Assembly (NCBI GenBank): GCA_015680685.1
Contig: MNCI01004374.1
Coordinates: 437,415-501,414, forward strand
Direction: 5' to 3'
DNA length: 64,000 bases
Source: Gnetum montanum
Lineage: Eukaryota > Streptophyta > Gnetopsida > Gnetales > Gnetaceae
Below are positions 34,711 to 45,943 of the stretch, one piece after another. A model generated the notes under the pieces. It had not been told where the DNA came from, searched no databases, and was given only the letters and a program-made list of their open reading frames with translations. Numbering within the stretch: the stretch's first letter is position 1; every line of letters begins with the position of its first letter. Position numbers and translations under genes: made by a program.

Positions 34711-35880
34711 TCAAAGGGAGGGATCATGGTTGTACTCTTCCATACTTTCCCTTTTGTGTAGCTCACCTTCTTCTTTTACTACTTGTTCCAACAAATGATG
34801 AACTTTATGAGCTCTAAGTTGTGAGAGTCTCCCTTGGGGATAAGTTCCAAGGGTTCTTCTAGTTTCATGCCTTAGCCCATCCCTGATGTGGTGAAGTTGA
34901 TCCCGCTGAGCGTACCCATGGCCTGGGCAACGATGTAACAATGTGTAGTAGTGATCCATGGTAGCATCCAAGGGTTCATATGTACCTTGCTTCCAGCCTT
35001 GGATCTGCTTACAAAAATTGGACACTCTAAAGTACGTTTGATACTTATCATTGAATAGTTCTAACATCGTACTCCACCTCTTGATGGTTTTCGGTTCCAA
35101 GGACTGGTACCAACTCTCTGCTTCTTTGGTGAGTGTCCTTGGGAACAACTTAAGTTTTTTCCATTCATTTTCTATATTCTACAAGACACAGGCATCGTGG
35201 AATGCCTGTAAATGATTTTTTGGATTAGCATTGTATCCCCCTTCAAATCGTGGGATATTGTTCATGTCTAAATGTTTGAACCGACTATCTTTTAAATGCC
35301 TTGTGGGAATCCTAACTGCCTCCATTATGTCAAGCATACTTCGGGTTGTGAGTAGGGGCTCATCATGATCATCTCTTTAATGATGCCTGTGATGTCTGCG
35401 TTGTTCCCTACTTTCCCTATGTCCTTGCCCTTGTCCTCTCTCTCAACTTTCCCGTCAAGGTCTCTCATTTTGTCTACCTTTATCCTCTCCATTGTGTTCA
35501 TGATGGCTATGCCTAGATGTGGAAGCAGAGGGTGAGTGACGTAAAGAAGGGGAAGAAGAAGGGGAACCATTGCCATGACGATGTTTCTTGCCTTCTTTTC
35601 GGCTGCTACGGCCCCGATCGTGGTGACGATCTAAGTGCTTATCCTTAGCATGAGTGGTTGTTCCCTCTATGATCAGTTGGTGTTCATGGGCGTCAGAACC
35701 ATGGTTATGTATCATTGATCGTAGGTTCTGATACCCAACCTCCTCATCATCATTAGGAGGGGGAACATCGTTTGCTAAAGAACCCATTATAAGGGGTTCC
35801 TCATCTTCTATTTTGCTAAGGACATGCGGACCTTTGCCCTTCAAAAGTGTATGTTGACTCTCCTGCCTTGAGTCTCTCAT
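34711..35880 (-). pseudogene. Element D gag
   Basis: Two long frames, 35880-35455 (His/Arg/Ser-rich) and 35148-34711 (capsid: TKEAESWYQSLEPKTIKRWS...FNDKYQTY), with the joining part in other frames. The capsid frame of 145 codons has no stop, better kept than in element C. Further down (about 34420-34330) a Cys/His cluster GCEIYHYDHPKGCC is seen. No ATG near the N gap can be fixed as the start. Confidence 0.8.
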
Positions 35881-35996
35881 ACGTTGTGCTTCTGTGGGGG
35901 TGATAATACCTCATATCAAAGTCTTCCACAACGTATTTAGCATATAATTCAGTCATGCCAATCTGTGCCAAGGCACGGAAAAGCATGCGAGAGACT

Positions 35997-36222
35997 NNNN
36001 NNNNNNNNNNNNNNNNNNNNNNNNNNNNNNNNNNNNNNNNNNNNNNNNNNNNNNNNNNNNNNNNNNNNNNNNNNNNNNNNNNNNNNNNNNNNNNNNNNNN
36101 NNNNNNNNNNNNNNNNNNNNNNNNNNNNNNNNNNNNNNNNNNNNNNNNNNNNNNNNNNNNNNNNNNNNNNNNNNNNNNNNNNNNNNNNNNNNNNNNNNNN
36201 NNNNNNNNNNNNNNNNNNNNNN
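35997..36222. other. Assembly gap of 226 N
   Basis: The only long gap in the window. It lies in the leader of element D between gag and the right LTR. Confidence 0.98.
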
Positions 36223-36514
36223 ACTAAGTGCCTACACGCCCCATGGAACACTTGGGGTTAATCATTCGTTGTCTTCCGAGACTTACTTATGGTTGTCACG
36301 GTGTATGGTTAAGTAAGTCCGAGGTATATGATTTTTATGGTCTTTTAAATGTTTTTCTCTTATGCTATTGAGGTGAAGGGTTGAGAAAATAACTAACTCT
36401 AACTAATGAACTATGTCTAAATTAACTAGTGTCAGCATTCGTTCCCACTTACCGTACACATCCTGAACTATGCAACTGCGGCTACCAAACACTAATCATT
36501 ACTAGGATCACCAT

Positions 36515-37120
36515 GCGTAACGCACGTGCTCGAAGTGGTCGTACTGAGTCACTTAACTAGCCTAAACATAATGAGCATCCATTCCTTGACTAGTCGTACA
36601 CATCCTTAGATGCTCGTAATCAAGTCGTACTCATTCCATATTCTAGGAGTTGAGGGTGAGAGAATCTAATCACGATGAGTAGCCGATTCCTTGATTAGCC
36701 GTACACATTCGTAAATGCTCGTAATCAAGTCGTACTGTGCTACTGCAGGTTAATAAATAATAGGTAGGAAATAACATGTAAGAAATAACAAGTACTAAAA
36801 TCCTATTCCATGCATTGCAAGGTTTATCCACAAAGCTCATCTTTATTGCCGTACACAACTTGCATTCAGGTACAATGTTGCTCGAATAAAGATCCGTTCA
36901 CTTGGGGACTCCTACTGTGGGCACATGGAAAATATTCTATCTCTGGAGTGATCAATCTGCTAGAGTTTCCCTACTTCTAGCCTAGGATGGAAAATAAAGG
37001 GAGTGCTGCCTCTTATTTATAGATTTGGCAGTGGACCGTGATATTGCGTACGCGACATCACAGGGGACGATGCGATATCGCATATGCGATATCATGGCTC
37101 ATGCGAATCACGTCTCATTA
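36515..37120 (-). repeat. Element D right LTR (5' LTR), outer start not resolved
   Basis: It matches 30324-30951 and ends TCTCATTA (the final CA has become TA), next to the GACAT TSD. A - strand TATA box is at 37022-37012. Sequence below 36515 does not match the left copy, so the inner boundary is uncertain. Confidence 0.75.
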
Positions 37121-37467
37121 GACATCTATCGCTTAGAGGAAATCTAGCATTGCCATCATAGTTAGGCCTACAACCAACTAGAAGGGATGGCCAGTTCTCT
37201 TCCTGTTCCACTTCACCTAGCCCCTATTACTCACCTTTACCGACTCTTCAACTCCATGTTGACATGACCTCCAATGCCCAAGTATAAATCACCTTAGGTC
37301 AAACCATGAAAGGTCACCTCAAGAGACACATCTATTATTACAACATGTCCTTTTGAGTCTTAATTACCACTCTCCTTTTGGATGTTATTACAATAATGAT
37401 GATAATTTTTATGAAGATGCACCATCTTTGTTATACAATAGCAACATTTGGGAATTGGGACATTACA
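37121..37467 (-). repeat. Element E left LTR, second piece
   Basis: It resumes with GACATCTATCGC and matches 42155-42494 (AATCTAGCATTGCCA, TAGGCCTACAAC, the CATCTTTGTTAT block) to the final CATTACA. Confidence 0.88.
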
Positions 37468-37899
37468 TAGGTTTCATTCATTCTTAAACGTGTCCATGTT
37501 CACTATCTTTTTCAATCTCCAATGATCCTTTTATGCTCCTATGCTTCAATAATTTAATTTTTTCTTTGAGGTTGAAGTTGTTTCTTGCCTATTTTGCAAA
37601 CAAGACATATGTGAGAAGAATATATGGGAATTTAAATATTAATTTATTAATATTTACATCATTTTCTAAGATAATAACAAGAGGTAAATTAAAGGTCTAC
37701 CAACCACCAGTCACCAGTCTTAACTAAGGTCACACAAAGTGCAACTATCATCTAGTTATCTAAGTGAAGGTAGGGCAAATCCTTATTTCCAAGTTGTATT
37801 ATCCTAGATATTTTACTTCTAATTTAAACAATAAATAAAATTGTGAAAATAATAAATAAAAGTAAGGTTAAGATACTTTTTGATCTTGATCAACCTTAG

Positions 37900-39117
37900 G
37901 AATTAATGGAAGTAATTGTAGTTCTATCATAAGTGGTATATGATTAGATGATCTTTTTCAGGATGGCAAGGCTTGATCTTGCTTCTTCTTAACTTCTTCT
38001 TTATAAATTAACTCTAGTAACTTGGTAACTTGGAAGAATTAGACATTGTACCAAATATAATCTAGGGTCTCAATGAAGAATTTTATTGATCCATCCTCAT
38101 TAATCATGGTAGGGCAATTGCTAAACTATGATTCTTGATGAGTACTATCCATTAACATCATCTATTCTTGAATTTTGGGATCTAATTTATCTATTAAAGC
38201 TTGAAAGTAAGTAGAATATGCATTGGCCAATGGGATTGCATGTTGAATTTATGGAAACATCTTCTTTAAATTGGTTTTATTTTTCATGGATTCCTTTACA
38301 CATCCATATTTTAAAAATTGATAAACACTACTTCCAATTTTTGCGTTGAAGTCTCCATAAAGGATAATTGGCACTAGATCGGTATGTCTTAGGAATAACT
38401 TATTCTTTAAACTTTCCTCTATTTTCTTAATCAAGTATGCTCCTTGGCATATTCTAACATCTAGAAATGTTGATTTAGCAATTAAATGTGTGTGAACCAT
38501 ACATACATATCTTTCTTATAATAGGATTTTTAGTATCAATGCCAAAGCTATGTGGCTTCTCTAGAATCTTGATTGTTCTTTCTTTCTAATAACTTAAGGT
38601 TATGGAATTTCAAAAATCATATCTTGTAAATTCCATTCAAATCTTTGTGTTAATTCAAACTTGGATTTTTTTATAAAATATTGTGCAACCATCTATGTTA
38701 TCATTTTTGCATTAGGGTAATCTATATGGCTCAAAAGAAGAACTTCCATAAGAACCTTTTTTCTTATAAATACCTTCATATTCAATATTTTACAAGTTTG
38801 GTTGGACTTGGTATAGGAATTCATATGGCAATACTTCTTGTAGGAATAAGACATCAACATCCAAATTTTGTAACTCTACTAAGATGCATGGGTATCGATA
38901 CTCATGCTAGTCCAAGGCCCATTGTGGACATAGTGGATGTTCTCTCAGTGGCTGGGGATCTTGAAAGCATATTGTATGTTGTAACTTTAATTCTTATTCT
39001 TGGATTTTCTTTTGGGCCATTACTCTTTATGGGTATGATACACCTTGTCGAAATGAAATTATGACTCTCCATGTTGTTTTGTTGTATGATTTGATTAAAA
39101 GAAGAATTGATATACAC
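37900..39117 (-). pseudogene. Processed copy of a CCR4-type deadenylase (EEP domain)
   Basis: CCR4-family enzymes trim mRNA poly(A) tails with an exonuclease-endonuclease-phosphatase fold. On the - strand I read, in order: RIKVTTYNMLS (catalytic Asn); VDVLFLQEV (Glu); EGIYKKKGS; DGCTIFYKK; VHTHL; DVRICQGAYLI; PIILYGDFNAKIGS (38390-38340, Asp and Asn); PLANAYSTYFQ; IETLDYIWYN; and SNHIPLM at 37949-37929, where the catalytic Asp of SDH is Asn. The ~1.1-kb span equals the coding length of the domain, so introns are absent. Frameshifts and stops make it dead. It is sense with respect to element E. Confidence 0.8.
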
Positions 39118-41907
39118 CTTTCCATTCTAGTTCATCAACTAATTCATTAATTGATTCTTCAACTACTCTTGTTGGTAACAACTAGCTACATTACCTAGAC
39201 TATTTAGTGACCTTTCTACCCCCTTAATACATTGAATCTAGCAGTGTATCTAATGATACATTAGGGGTTAGTAATTTAAGACTATCTACAAAGTTTTAGC
39301 ACTGAATCTCAAGGCCCAAAAGGTTAAATTTGTTAGTCCCAACAATTTAATTATTAGGCATGATTAGCTCCTCTAAGTTATGGCCTTTAAAGGCACACTT
39401 TATGATATCATTGAATTATCAGGTATCTAGATGATAAATTTGACCTTGCCATTGAGATTAGAAGGGTGAAAAATATTGGAAAGGACTATTCATTTGTTAG
39501 AAATGGACATCATATGCCCAAGTTATGCTAGAATTAAGACTCCAAGGCTCTAAAGGCATCATGTTGGACATGGAGGAAAAAGTAATAGTTTAAAGCTCCA
39601 TGGGGTAGATCTAACTTTGCCATTGTGTTTGAAAAGTTGAAATTTGTAAGAATCCACTCTTAGTTCATTGAAAAAGGCTTTCAGAGTCAAAAGTTATGAC
39701 TTCTGAGGTCCAAAACCTTTGGCATAGAAAAAAAGACTTCTCGAGATGTCATCCATCCTAGTACTACTCTAGAAGAATCATGCTTAATTACATAGTTTTT
39801 ATTCCATTTGCTACCAAAATGTTAATTTGAGTTTTCTGTTAAATTTTTCCACCTTTGAATATTTAAATTTTTTTTACCCAAATGTTAATTAAATTTTTTT
39901 GTTATTTGATAGTTTTGAAAATTTCTGTCAAATGTTGGAAAAATTTTCATTAACTAATGGAAAATTTTCTAGTGGCTGAAACTACCAAAGGAGGCAACTT
40001 TCAATGGTGTCGACAATATCCATGGATGCTGGAGGAGGTAGGTTTTTTGGGATTGACAGTGTTAACGGGTGTCAAGGGCGATGACCTTTTCCAATGTTTA
40101 CAGTGTCCATAGGTGCTAGGGAAGGTGGCTTTTTATAACACTTGTGGTGTTCATAAGTGTCAAGGGAGGTAGCTTTTTCCAACAAAAATGGTATCTATGA
40201 GTGCTGGAGGAGGCGTTCCTTACTTCATATTGGCACAATAGCTGAAGTTGCATTAGGCAAAAATGCATTTGTGAGGTTCTCTAACTGGCCCTCATCAATG
40301 TTTATGGAAATGAAAGCATAGAAAAGTTGATGGTGGAGCATGTAGCATCACAACAAGGGTTTTGGCAACATGGTAGGTGATGTGGCAGCAGGAGAAGGAT
40401 GCATATGGCTTGGCATGTGATAGACATGGAGTAGTAGTCAGCACATGGTGGTAAGAGATGGTGGTAGAGGGATGTTAGGGAAGGTGTGAGGTAGAGGAGG
40501 AATGTTAGGAAGGAGTGTAATGTCATTACAGGGGCTCATGGCCCCAAGGCTGTGTAGTCATAAACAGGCCTAGACTGTAGAATCCTAGGCTATGCAGCCC
40601 CATGCAGGGTGACATGGCCTTGTACATGGCCATGAAACTCCATGGAAGGCCTTGAGGTTCTCTCTAATTTTTTATTTTTATTTTTTGAATAATAATATAT
40701 TTATTATTGATATTTTTTTAAAATTTTATCTTATTTTATTTTAAAGGTTATATATATATATATATACTTGGTCACTAAGGAAATGCCTAAGGTTTTGGTC
40801 TAATAGGTAAAAGGTATTTGGCTTAATTCCAAGCCCCAAAATGCTAATATTAAGTTCTTTTTCTTTTTAAAAACTTTTTAATAATATTTTATTCTACCTT
40901 TCCTTGATGATTGATGTGGTGGTTCAACTGATGACAGGCTATGAGATTGATTTGGATGAATGATGATGTTGGGTTTAATTCTTGACCTTGAAAATTTGAC
41001 CTTTTTTTTAATTAATAATTTAATAATTTAATAATTTTTAATGCACCCATAACAAGAAAATTAAAGTGACAATATCTCCCAAAACGTAAGTTCGATTGGG
41101 ACAAAATTTGTACCATTAGAATCATCTCAAGGAGTACTATGCATTGGATATGGTTTTAGGGTCCAAGAAATAAGTTAGATTTTTAGGATTTGAAAGGTTA
41201 AAGAAAACTTATTTTGCCAAATTAACATTCCTAGGTTGACATATAGGTAACATGATAACTTTCAGATGACTTGGGTTTTAATTATAAATGATATATTGAT
41301 CTTTAATTTGGAATATAATACTTTGACCTAATAAATTGAGAAGTATGATATAGGCTTGTTCTCTCGGATCATGGTTATACCCTAGTAAGGTACGAAGGAG
41401 AAGATTAGGACAACATCATTGACTGAGTATTAGTTTTCTATATGGATATCATGGTAATAACCCTTGTTGGTTGAGTAGGAATGAGATAATCCTATGGCTT
41501 GATTGAATCCCTTGAACTTACTAATACATAGGTCTTAAATAAGTAATGTCAAGTTATAGGCATTAGGTGCTTAGGATGCTGAGTTCCAACTAGAGAAGAT
41601 TAACTTAGATCATGATTACTAATATTCTAGAATGAACTTAATAATGACCTTAATTAATTAACATTCTAGCATCACTACAAGATAGGTAAGAGTTACCTAG
41701 ACTAGTATATCCTTGTCATACCAATGTCTCTTGTAATTGATGAATCTTAATTTAATCACTTCTCCTAATTGGTGATATCAAGGATCATCTCGAACATGTG
41801 GTACATCTGGTGGTGGTGCTTCATAACTCTCCCTAGGTTGTGGCTTCATGGTTCATCACTAGGTTATAGTTGGCCCATGATTTTGAATGGTCCTTGGATC
41901 ATGGTTT
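39118..41907 (-). other. Element E internal region without recognised coding
   Basis: No gag-pol motif was found on either strand. It contains a loose ~65-bp tandem repeat at 40000-40225, a (TA)n run at about 40748-40768 and AT-rich tracts. Confidence 0.5.
40000..40225. repeat. Degenerate tandem repeat in element E
   Basis: About four diverged copies of a unit with GTGTCCATAGGTGCTGGAGG and GGTGGCTTTTTCCAAC words. Spacing is about 60-70 bp. Confidence 0.55.
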
Positions 41908-41920
41908 TCTCTGATACCAA
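41908..41920 (-). promoter_or_regulatory. Primer-binding site of element E, tRNA-Met type
   Basis: The - strand reads TTGGTATCAGAGA immediately after the right LTR. TGGTATCAGAG is the common initiator tRNA-Met primer site of plant LTR elements. Confidence 0.8.
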
Positions 41921-41921
41921 A

Positions 41922-42494
41922 TGTGACATCCCAATCCTGGATGTCATGGAAAACATTAAACATACATTATATTAGACATTAGACATAAGACAAGCATGTA
42001 GGAAATGTCAAATATATGTAACATTTGACATTAAATGTAAAGAAAATAATAGGAAAAATGTAGAAGGAAAAAGAGAAGAATGCTTAATTAATGTGAAATA
42101 GTGTATGTGGATCATGTTCTAAGAGTGTTCCTTGGGGGTTTTCCCTTTGGCATATATTCCTTAGGTGTAATCTAGCATTGCCACCATGGTTAGGCCTACA
42201 ACTAGCCAGAAGGAATGACTAGTCCTCTTCCTGTCTCGCTTCACCTAACTCCTGTTACTCGCCTTTGTTGGCTTTGTAACTCCATGCTGATATGAGCCCT
42301 CATGCTAGAGTATAAATACCTTAGGTTAAACCCCCAAAGATCATCTTAAAAGACACGTCTATTATTGCAACATGCCCTTTCAAGTCTTAATTACAACTTC
42401 CCATTTAGGCCTTGTTACGATAATGATAACACTTGTTATGAAGAGGTACCATCTTTGTTATGTATCAAAAACATTTGGGAATGGGGACATTGCA
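41922..42494 (-). repeat. Element E right LTR (5' LTR)
   Basis: 573 bp, TGTGACATCCC to GGACATTGCA on the + strand, matching the two left pieces. It is followed by TSD CTTCA at 42495-42499. Confidence 0.9.
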
Positions 42495-42499
42495 CTTCA

Positions 42500-44267
42500 T
42501 CTATTTAAATTCATGCATTATTTATAGATAGTAAAAAAACATTATTATTGACCTGATGTTAAGCTTTAGGTGTGGTGTTAAAGATTTGATGTGTTTTATC
42601 AATCTTAACATACTAGTTTATGTTTATATGTAGTCATATTGCAAACTTTAATATTTATCATCATGGTGTACAATACCATCTATGGTGGTTTATAATATGT
42701 ATTAAAATAGTTATGTTTAGTTAATTATATTAATTCTTAATAACTAATTGTTATGTCTATGCATTCTTTAAATATGACTATTTTATTATAACTATATAAG
42801 TGATGATCCTGATCCAACAACATTATTGAAAAATAATAATATTCATATTATAACAAAGTGCTTGATTATATTATGATTCTCTATTACTTATTAATTTATT
42901 TTCTTATGTTCAATATGTATAGCATTGTGAACTTATTTTATGTTCATGATGCACATTTATCATAATCATAGAAGTTATCAAATCATTTCTATTATATCCT
43001 AGAGTTGATAACTAACATCACAAAACTTTGATAGATTTCACATGCATTTCTCTTATAGTTTCTTATATTTCAAGCATTCTCACATGTTTCATAGATATGC
43101 TCTCTTATTTCATGTTCTCATAAGATTCTAATGTTTATTTCATGTTCTCTTATGTTTGTGAAAAAGAATTGAAGAAGTTAGAAGTGGGTTTAAGATTTTT
43201 TATAGGGGATTTACTTCCAATTTGTAGATTCATATCATTTCATGTTCACTTTTAAGGGTTGAAGTTACTATCATGGTAATTTAATATTTAAGCTCATATC
43301 CATTTATGTATGAACATTTGGCAAGCTTTTCTAGCTTGTTTATGGAATTTCTCATGGTTACATTTAGTTTTCAAGATTATTTCATGTCTAAGAGATTAAT
43401 TTTAAATGATTTAACATGTTTAAGTTAATTCTTTGATTAAATTCATGTTGCACATATTTTTAACCTTAAATTAAAAGTCCAAAACATTTATTTAATCATT
43501 GGATACCTTCCCTCAAAGTCTAAAGAGTATTTATTATGGTTTAAGATCCTAATTACAAACTTGAACTTATATTTTTCATATTTTTATTACAACATAACTC
43601 CAACATTGGTAGATTGTGATTCAGAATTATTTGTGATCAATACATTTGTATGTTTTCTCTATTTCTACTTATTGCATTACTCTAGTATCTAGGACATGCT
43701 CAGAATTACTCATGCCTAGGTTATGAACCCTAATGCTATAGATTATGCTACTCCTGGATTGTTCAAAATTTATTTAGTTTCATGTTATCTTATCATGGTC
43801 ATCTCATAATTAAAATTTATCTCTTAGTTATTCATCCACCTTGAATCATGATGTAGTTGTGCTTAGTTGTTTTTTTTTTTTAGAACCCTTGATCATGGCC
43901 TATAGTATTCTTATGATGAGATCATAGCCTTTTATTTTTTAGGTTCTCTCAACAACTATGATCCATCATCTAGCCATGACCACATTACATTTAAAAATAA
44001 TTTTTTTTAGAAGTCCAAAATACTTTTGTGGCTATATAGAAATAATAATCATGGCCTCTAAAACTTTTTACCCCACTTGCAATTTGACCATGGTCATAGT
44101 TCTAGTATTCTTTCAACTTGAGATCTCAATCTATTGCATATCTAGAACATCCATGTATTCTCTAAGCCTTTAACTTGATTATTATCCTTGCATATAACAT
44201 GAAATATTTATGTTTTATTTTCTACTTAGTCTAATTAATTAACTTTTCTATTTTTTAGGTGGAGTTG
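42500..44267. other. AT-rich region, nothing recognised
   Basis: No coding domain, repeat pair or motif is supportable. The ORFs present are short and hydrophobic by composition. Confidence 0.5.
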
Positions 44268-44272
44268 AAAAG

Positions 44273-45938
44273 TGTAGCGACCAAAAATGATGGAGGCTAG
44301 AATGGTACACCGAGAGGTTTGTGGTGCATAAGTTTGACTCCATGTCCATGTGAGGGCCTACTGGAAATGGAGATAGGATGCCCATAATGGTCTTGTCAAT
44401 TGAACTGGGAATTACAAGGTGTTACACCAAAAACAAATGTTGGGGGTTTGCACGGTGTTTACAACATCCACGAGGTCAACTAGGGTGAACATAGTTGAAG
44501 TTTTTGGTGTGAAGAAAGGGTGAAAATGGGCAAATATGTGCCTAAAATAGTGAAAATGCAAGTAAATGCTAGAATAAAAGAGAAAATGCTACAAAATGTG
44601 CAGGAAGTAAGTGAGAGAGAAAGTAGTACCACCCCAAATGGGGGGAGTGTAGTTAACTGTAAGAAAAGGTGAGGAGGTATGTGGTGTATAAACAAGCATA
44701 GTAGGTAGTGCAATCGTAGTTTTACGATGTATAGGCTATGAAGAATGACATCTATTGTGAAGTCTAGGCTTGCTAGGTTGGCTACCATGGTGTCCTATGG
44801 GTTGTAGTGGTCTACGATATGCTAGGTGATGTGCAACAATGCTAAGTGCTAGTCCAAAGTCTGCCAAAATGCCAAGTGTGCTTGAATGCCAGAATTCTTA
44901 AAAATGAAAATTTGCCAACTGAATGCTCCAAATGCCAACTCCTAAAACATGAAATTTTGGGGTATTTATAGGTTTAGGACTGTTGTGAATTGTAGATTGG
45001 AAGCCATGTGGTAGAGAGGTAGTTGGGACTACGCTACACCCAACTATGATCCTATTAAAGCAAATAATGTTCTACTAGTGTGCTTCAATGGACCTTGTGA
45101 GACTACCAAACTATGACTACGCTACCAAGATGGCATGTGCAAGTGCCAGATAGACTACCATGTACTTGAAACAATGCAAAATAGTGTAGTTTTGGAGACT
45201 ATGCTCCGAGACTACGCTGTCCACTCTCTCGAGTGGTGTCAAGTGTAGGTATAATTTGGGGGCAAATGGGGGATGTAAAAGAAATGAAAATTACTAATAT
45301 TGCTTACTAGAGGTATGTTGAAGCTGAGATGAAGGTCAATGTTATGCTCTGGAGGCTTCTAGAGGTAATTCTACATGACTACACTGACTACACTCTAGAG
45401 CATAGTCCCATTAGTTAGACAAATTTCATAAAAAATGTGTTCTAGTACTGACTATGCTCTAGAGTGTAGTATTGGAAATGAAAGAATAGCCCTGAAATTT
45501 AGAAAAATATGGCAAAAACTAATGTCCTCATGTAGACTATGCTAACTATGCTCTGGAGTGTAGTAGGAAGCATAATCTCAAAAGCTAGAAAATTTGACAA
45601 ACTATTTCTTCTATGCCAAGCTAGCTTGACAACTTCTAACTTAACACTTAGGCAAATTTGCAAAACTGGCCATTGGTGTGCTAACTATGTTGACTATGCT
45701 ATGGAGAATAGTCCTGGTAGTGAGAGCATAGTCCAACACTTAGAAAATTTTCAGCTACAGTTGACACCTTTAAAAATCTTGTAAATCTAGACTTGTGTTT
45801 CAGACTACATTGACTATGCTCTGGAGCATAGTCCTAGTAGTGGAAAGCATAGGCCCAACACTTAGAAAAAATTTACCTTGAGTTGACACAGAAAAATTCA
45901 CAGTCGAGATGCGATGGCCCAAATTTGGTGGTGTTCCA
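44273..45938 (-). repeat. Solo LTR of family B
   Basis: It runs from TGTAGCGACCAAAAA to GGTGTTCCA with a perfect TSD, AAAAG, at 44268-44272 and 45939-45943. It matches the element B LTR (48167-49885) throughout. There is no internal sequence, so it arose by LTR-LTR recombination. The - strand TATA box (CCTATAAATA) is at 44972-44963. U3 holds many ACTAYRCTC...GAGYRTAGT dyads (45180-45840). Confidence 0.92.
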
Positions 45939-45943
45939 AAAAG

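Larger units (their letters stand above)
30270..37120 (-). mobile_element. Element D: gag-protease-only relative of element C
   Basis: Inserted in the left LTR of element E, with TSD GACAT at 30265-30269 and 37121-37125. On the - strand it reads LTR, leader (with a 226-base gap), gag (35880-34711), a linker, protease (33771-33076), then directly the 3' noncoding block and the second LTR. Compared with element C, the RT, RNase H and integrase (about 3 kb) are missing. This fits a non-autonomous gag-bearing derivative mobilised in trans. Confidence 0.8.
30038..42494 (-). mobile_element. Element E: non-autonomous LTR element carrying a CCR4-like gene copy
   Basis: The left LTR is in two pieces (30038-30269 and 37121-37467) because element D is inserted in it. 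The right LTR is 41922-42494. Both start TGTGACATC on the + strand and end in GGACATT(G/A)CA. The flanking TSD is CTTCA. A tRNA-Met primer site next to the right LTR fixes the reading direction as - strand. The internal 4.45 kb (37468-41921) shows no gag, protease, RT or integrase. It does hold an intronless deadenylase-like pseudogene in sense orientation. The element therefore depended on another element's enzymes. Confidence 0.8.

Noticed and set aside
38249-38500. GDFNA motif read as a LINE endonuclease
   Set aside because: The flanking THL, DVRICQ, LDYIWY and SNHIPL motifs fit the CCR4 deadenylase order and no reverse transcriptase follows.
38681-39064. 127-codon + strand frame with apparent membrane segments
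   Set aside because: It is the reverse of the CCR4-like pseudogene, whose - strand motifs match a known domain in order.
41908-41920. Possible tRNA gene because of the tRNA-Met complement
   Set aside because: Only about 13 bases match and they sit beside an LTR, as a primer-binding site does.
42500-44267. Search for a host gene in the longest element-free stretch
   Set aside because: No conserved domain, exon pattern or long frame was found; composition is uniformly AT-rich.
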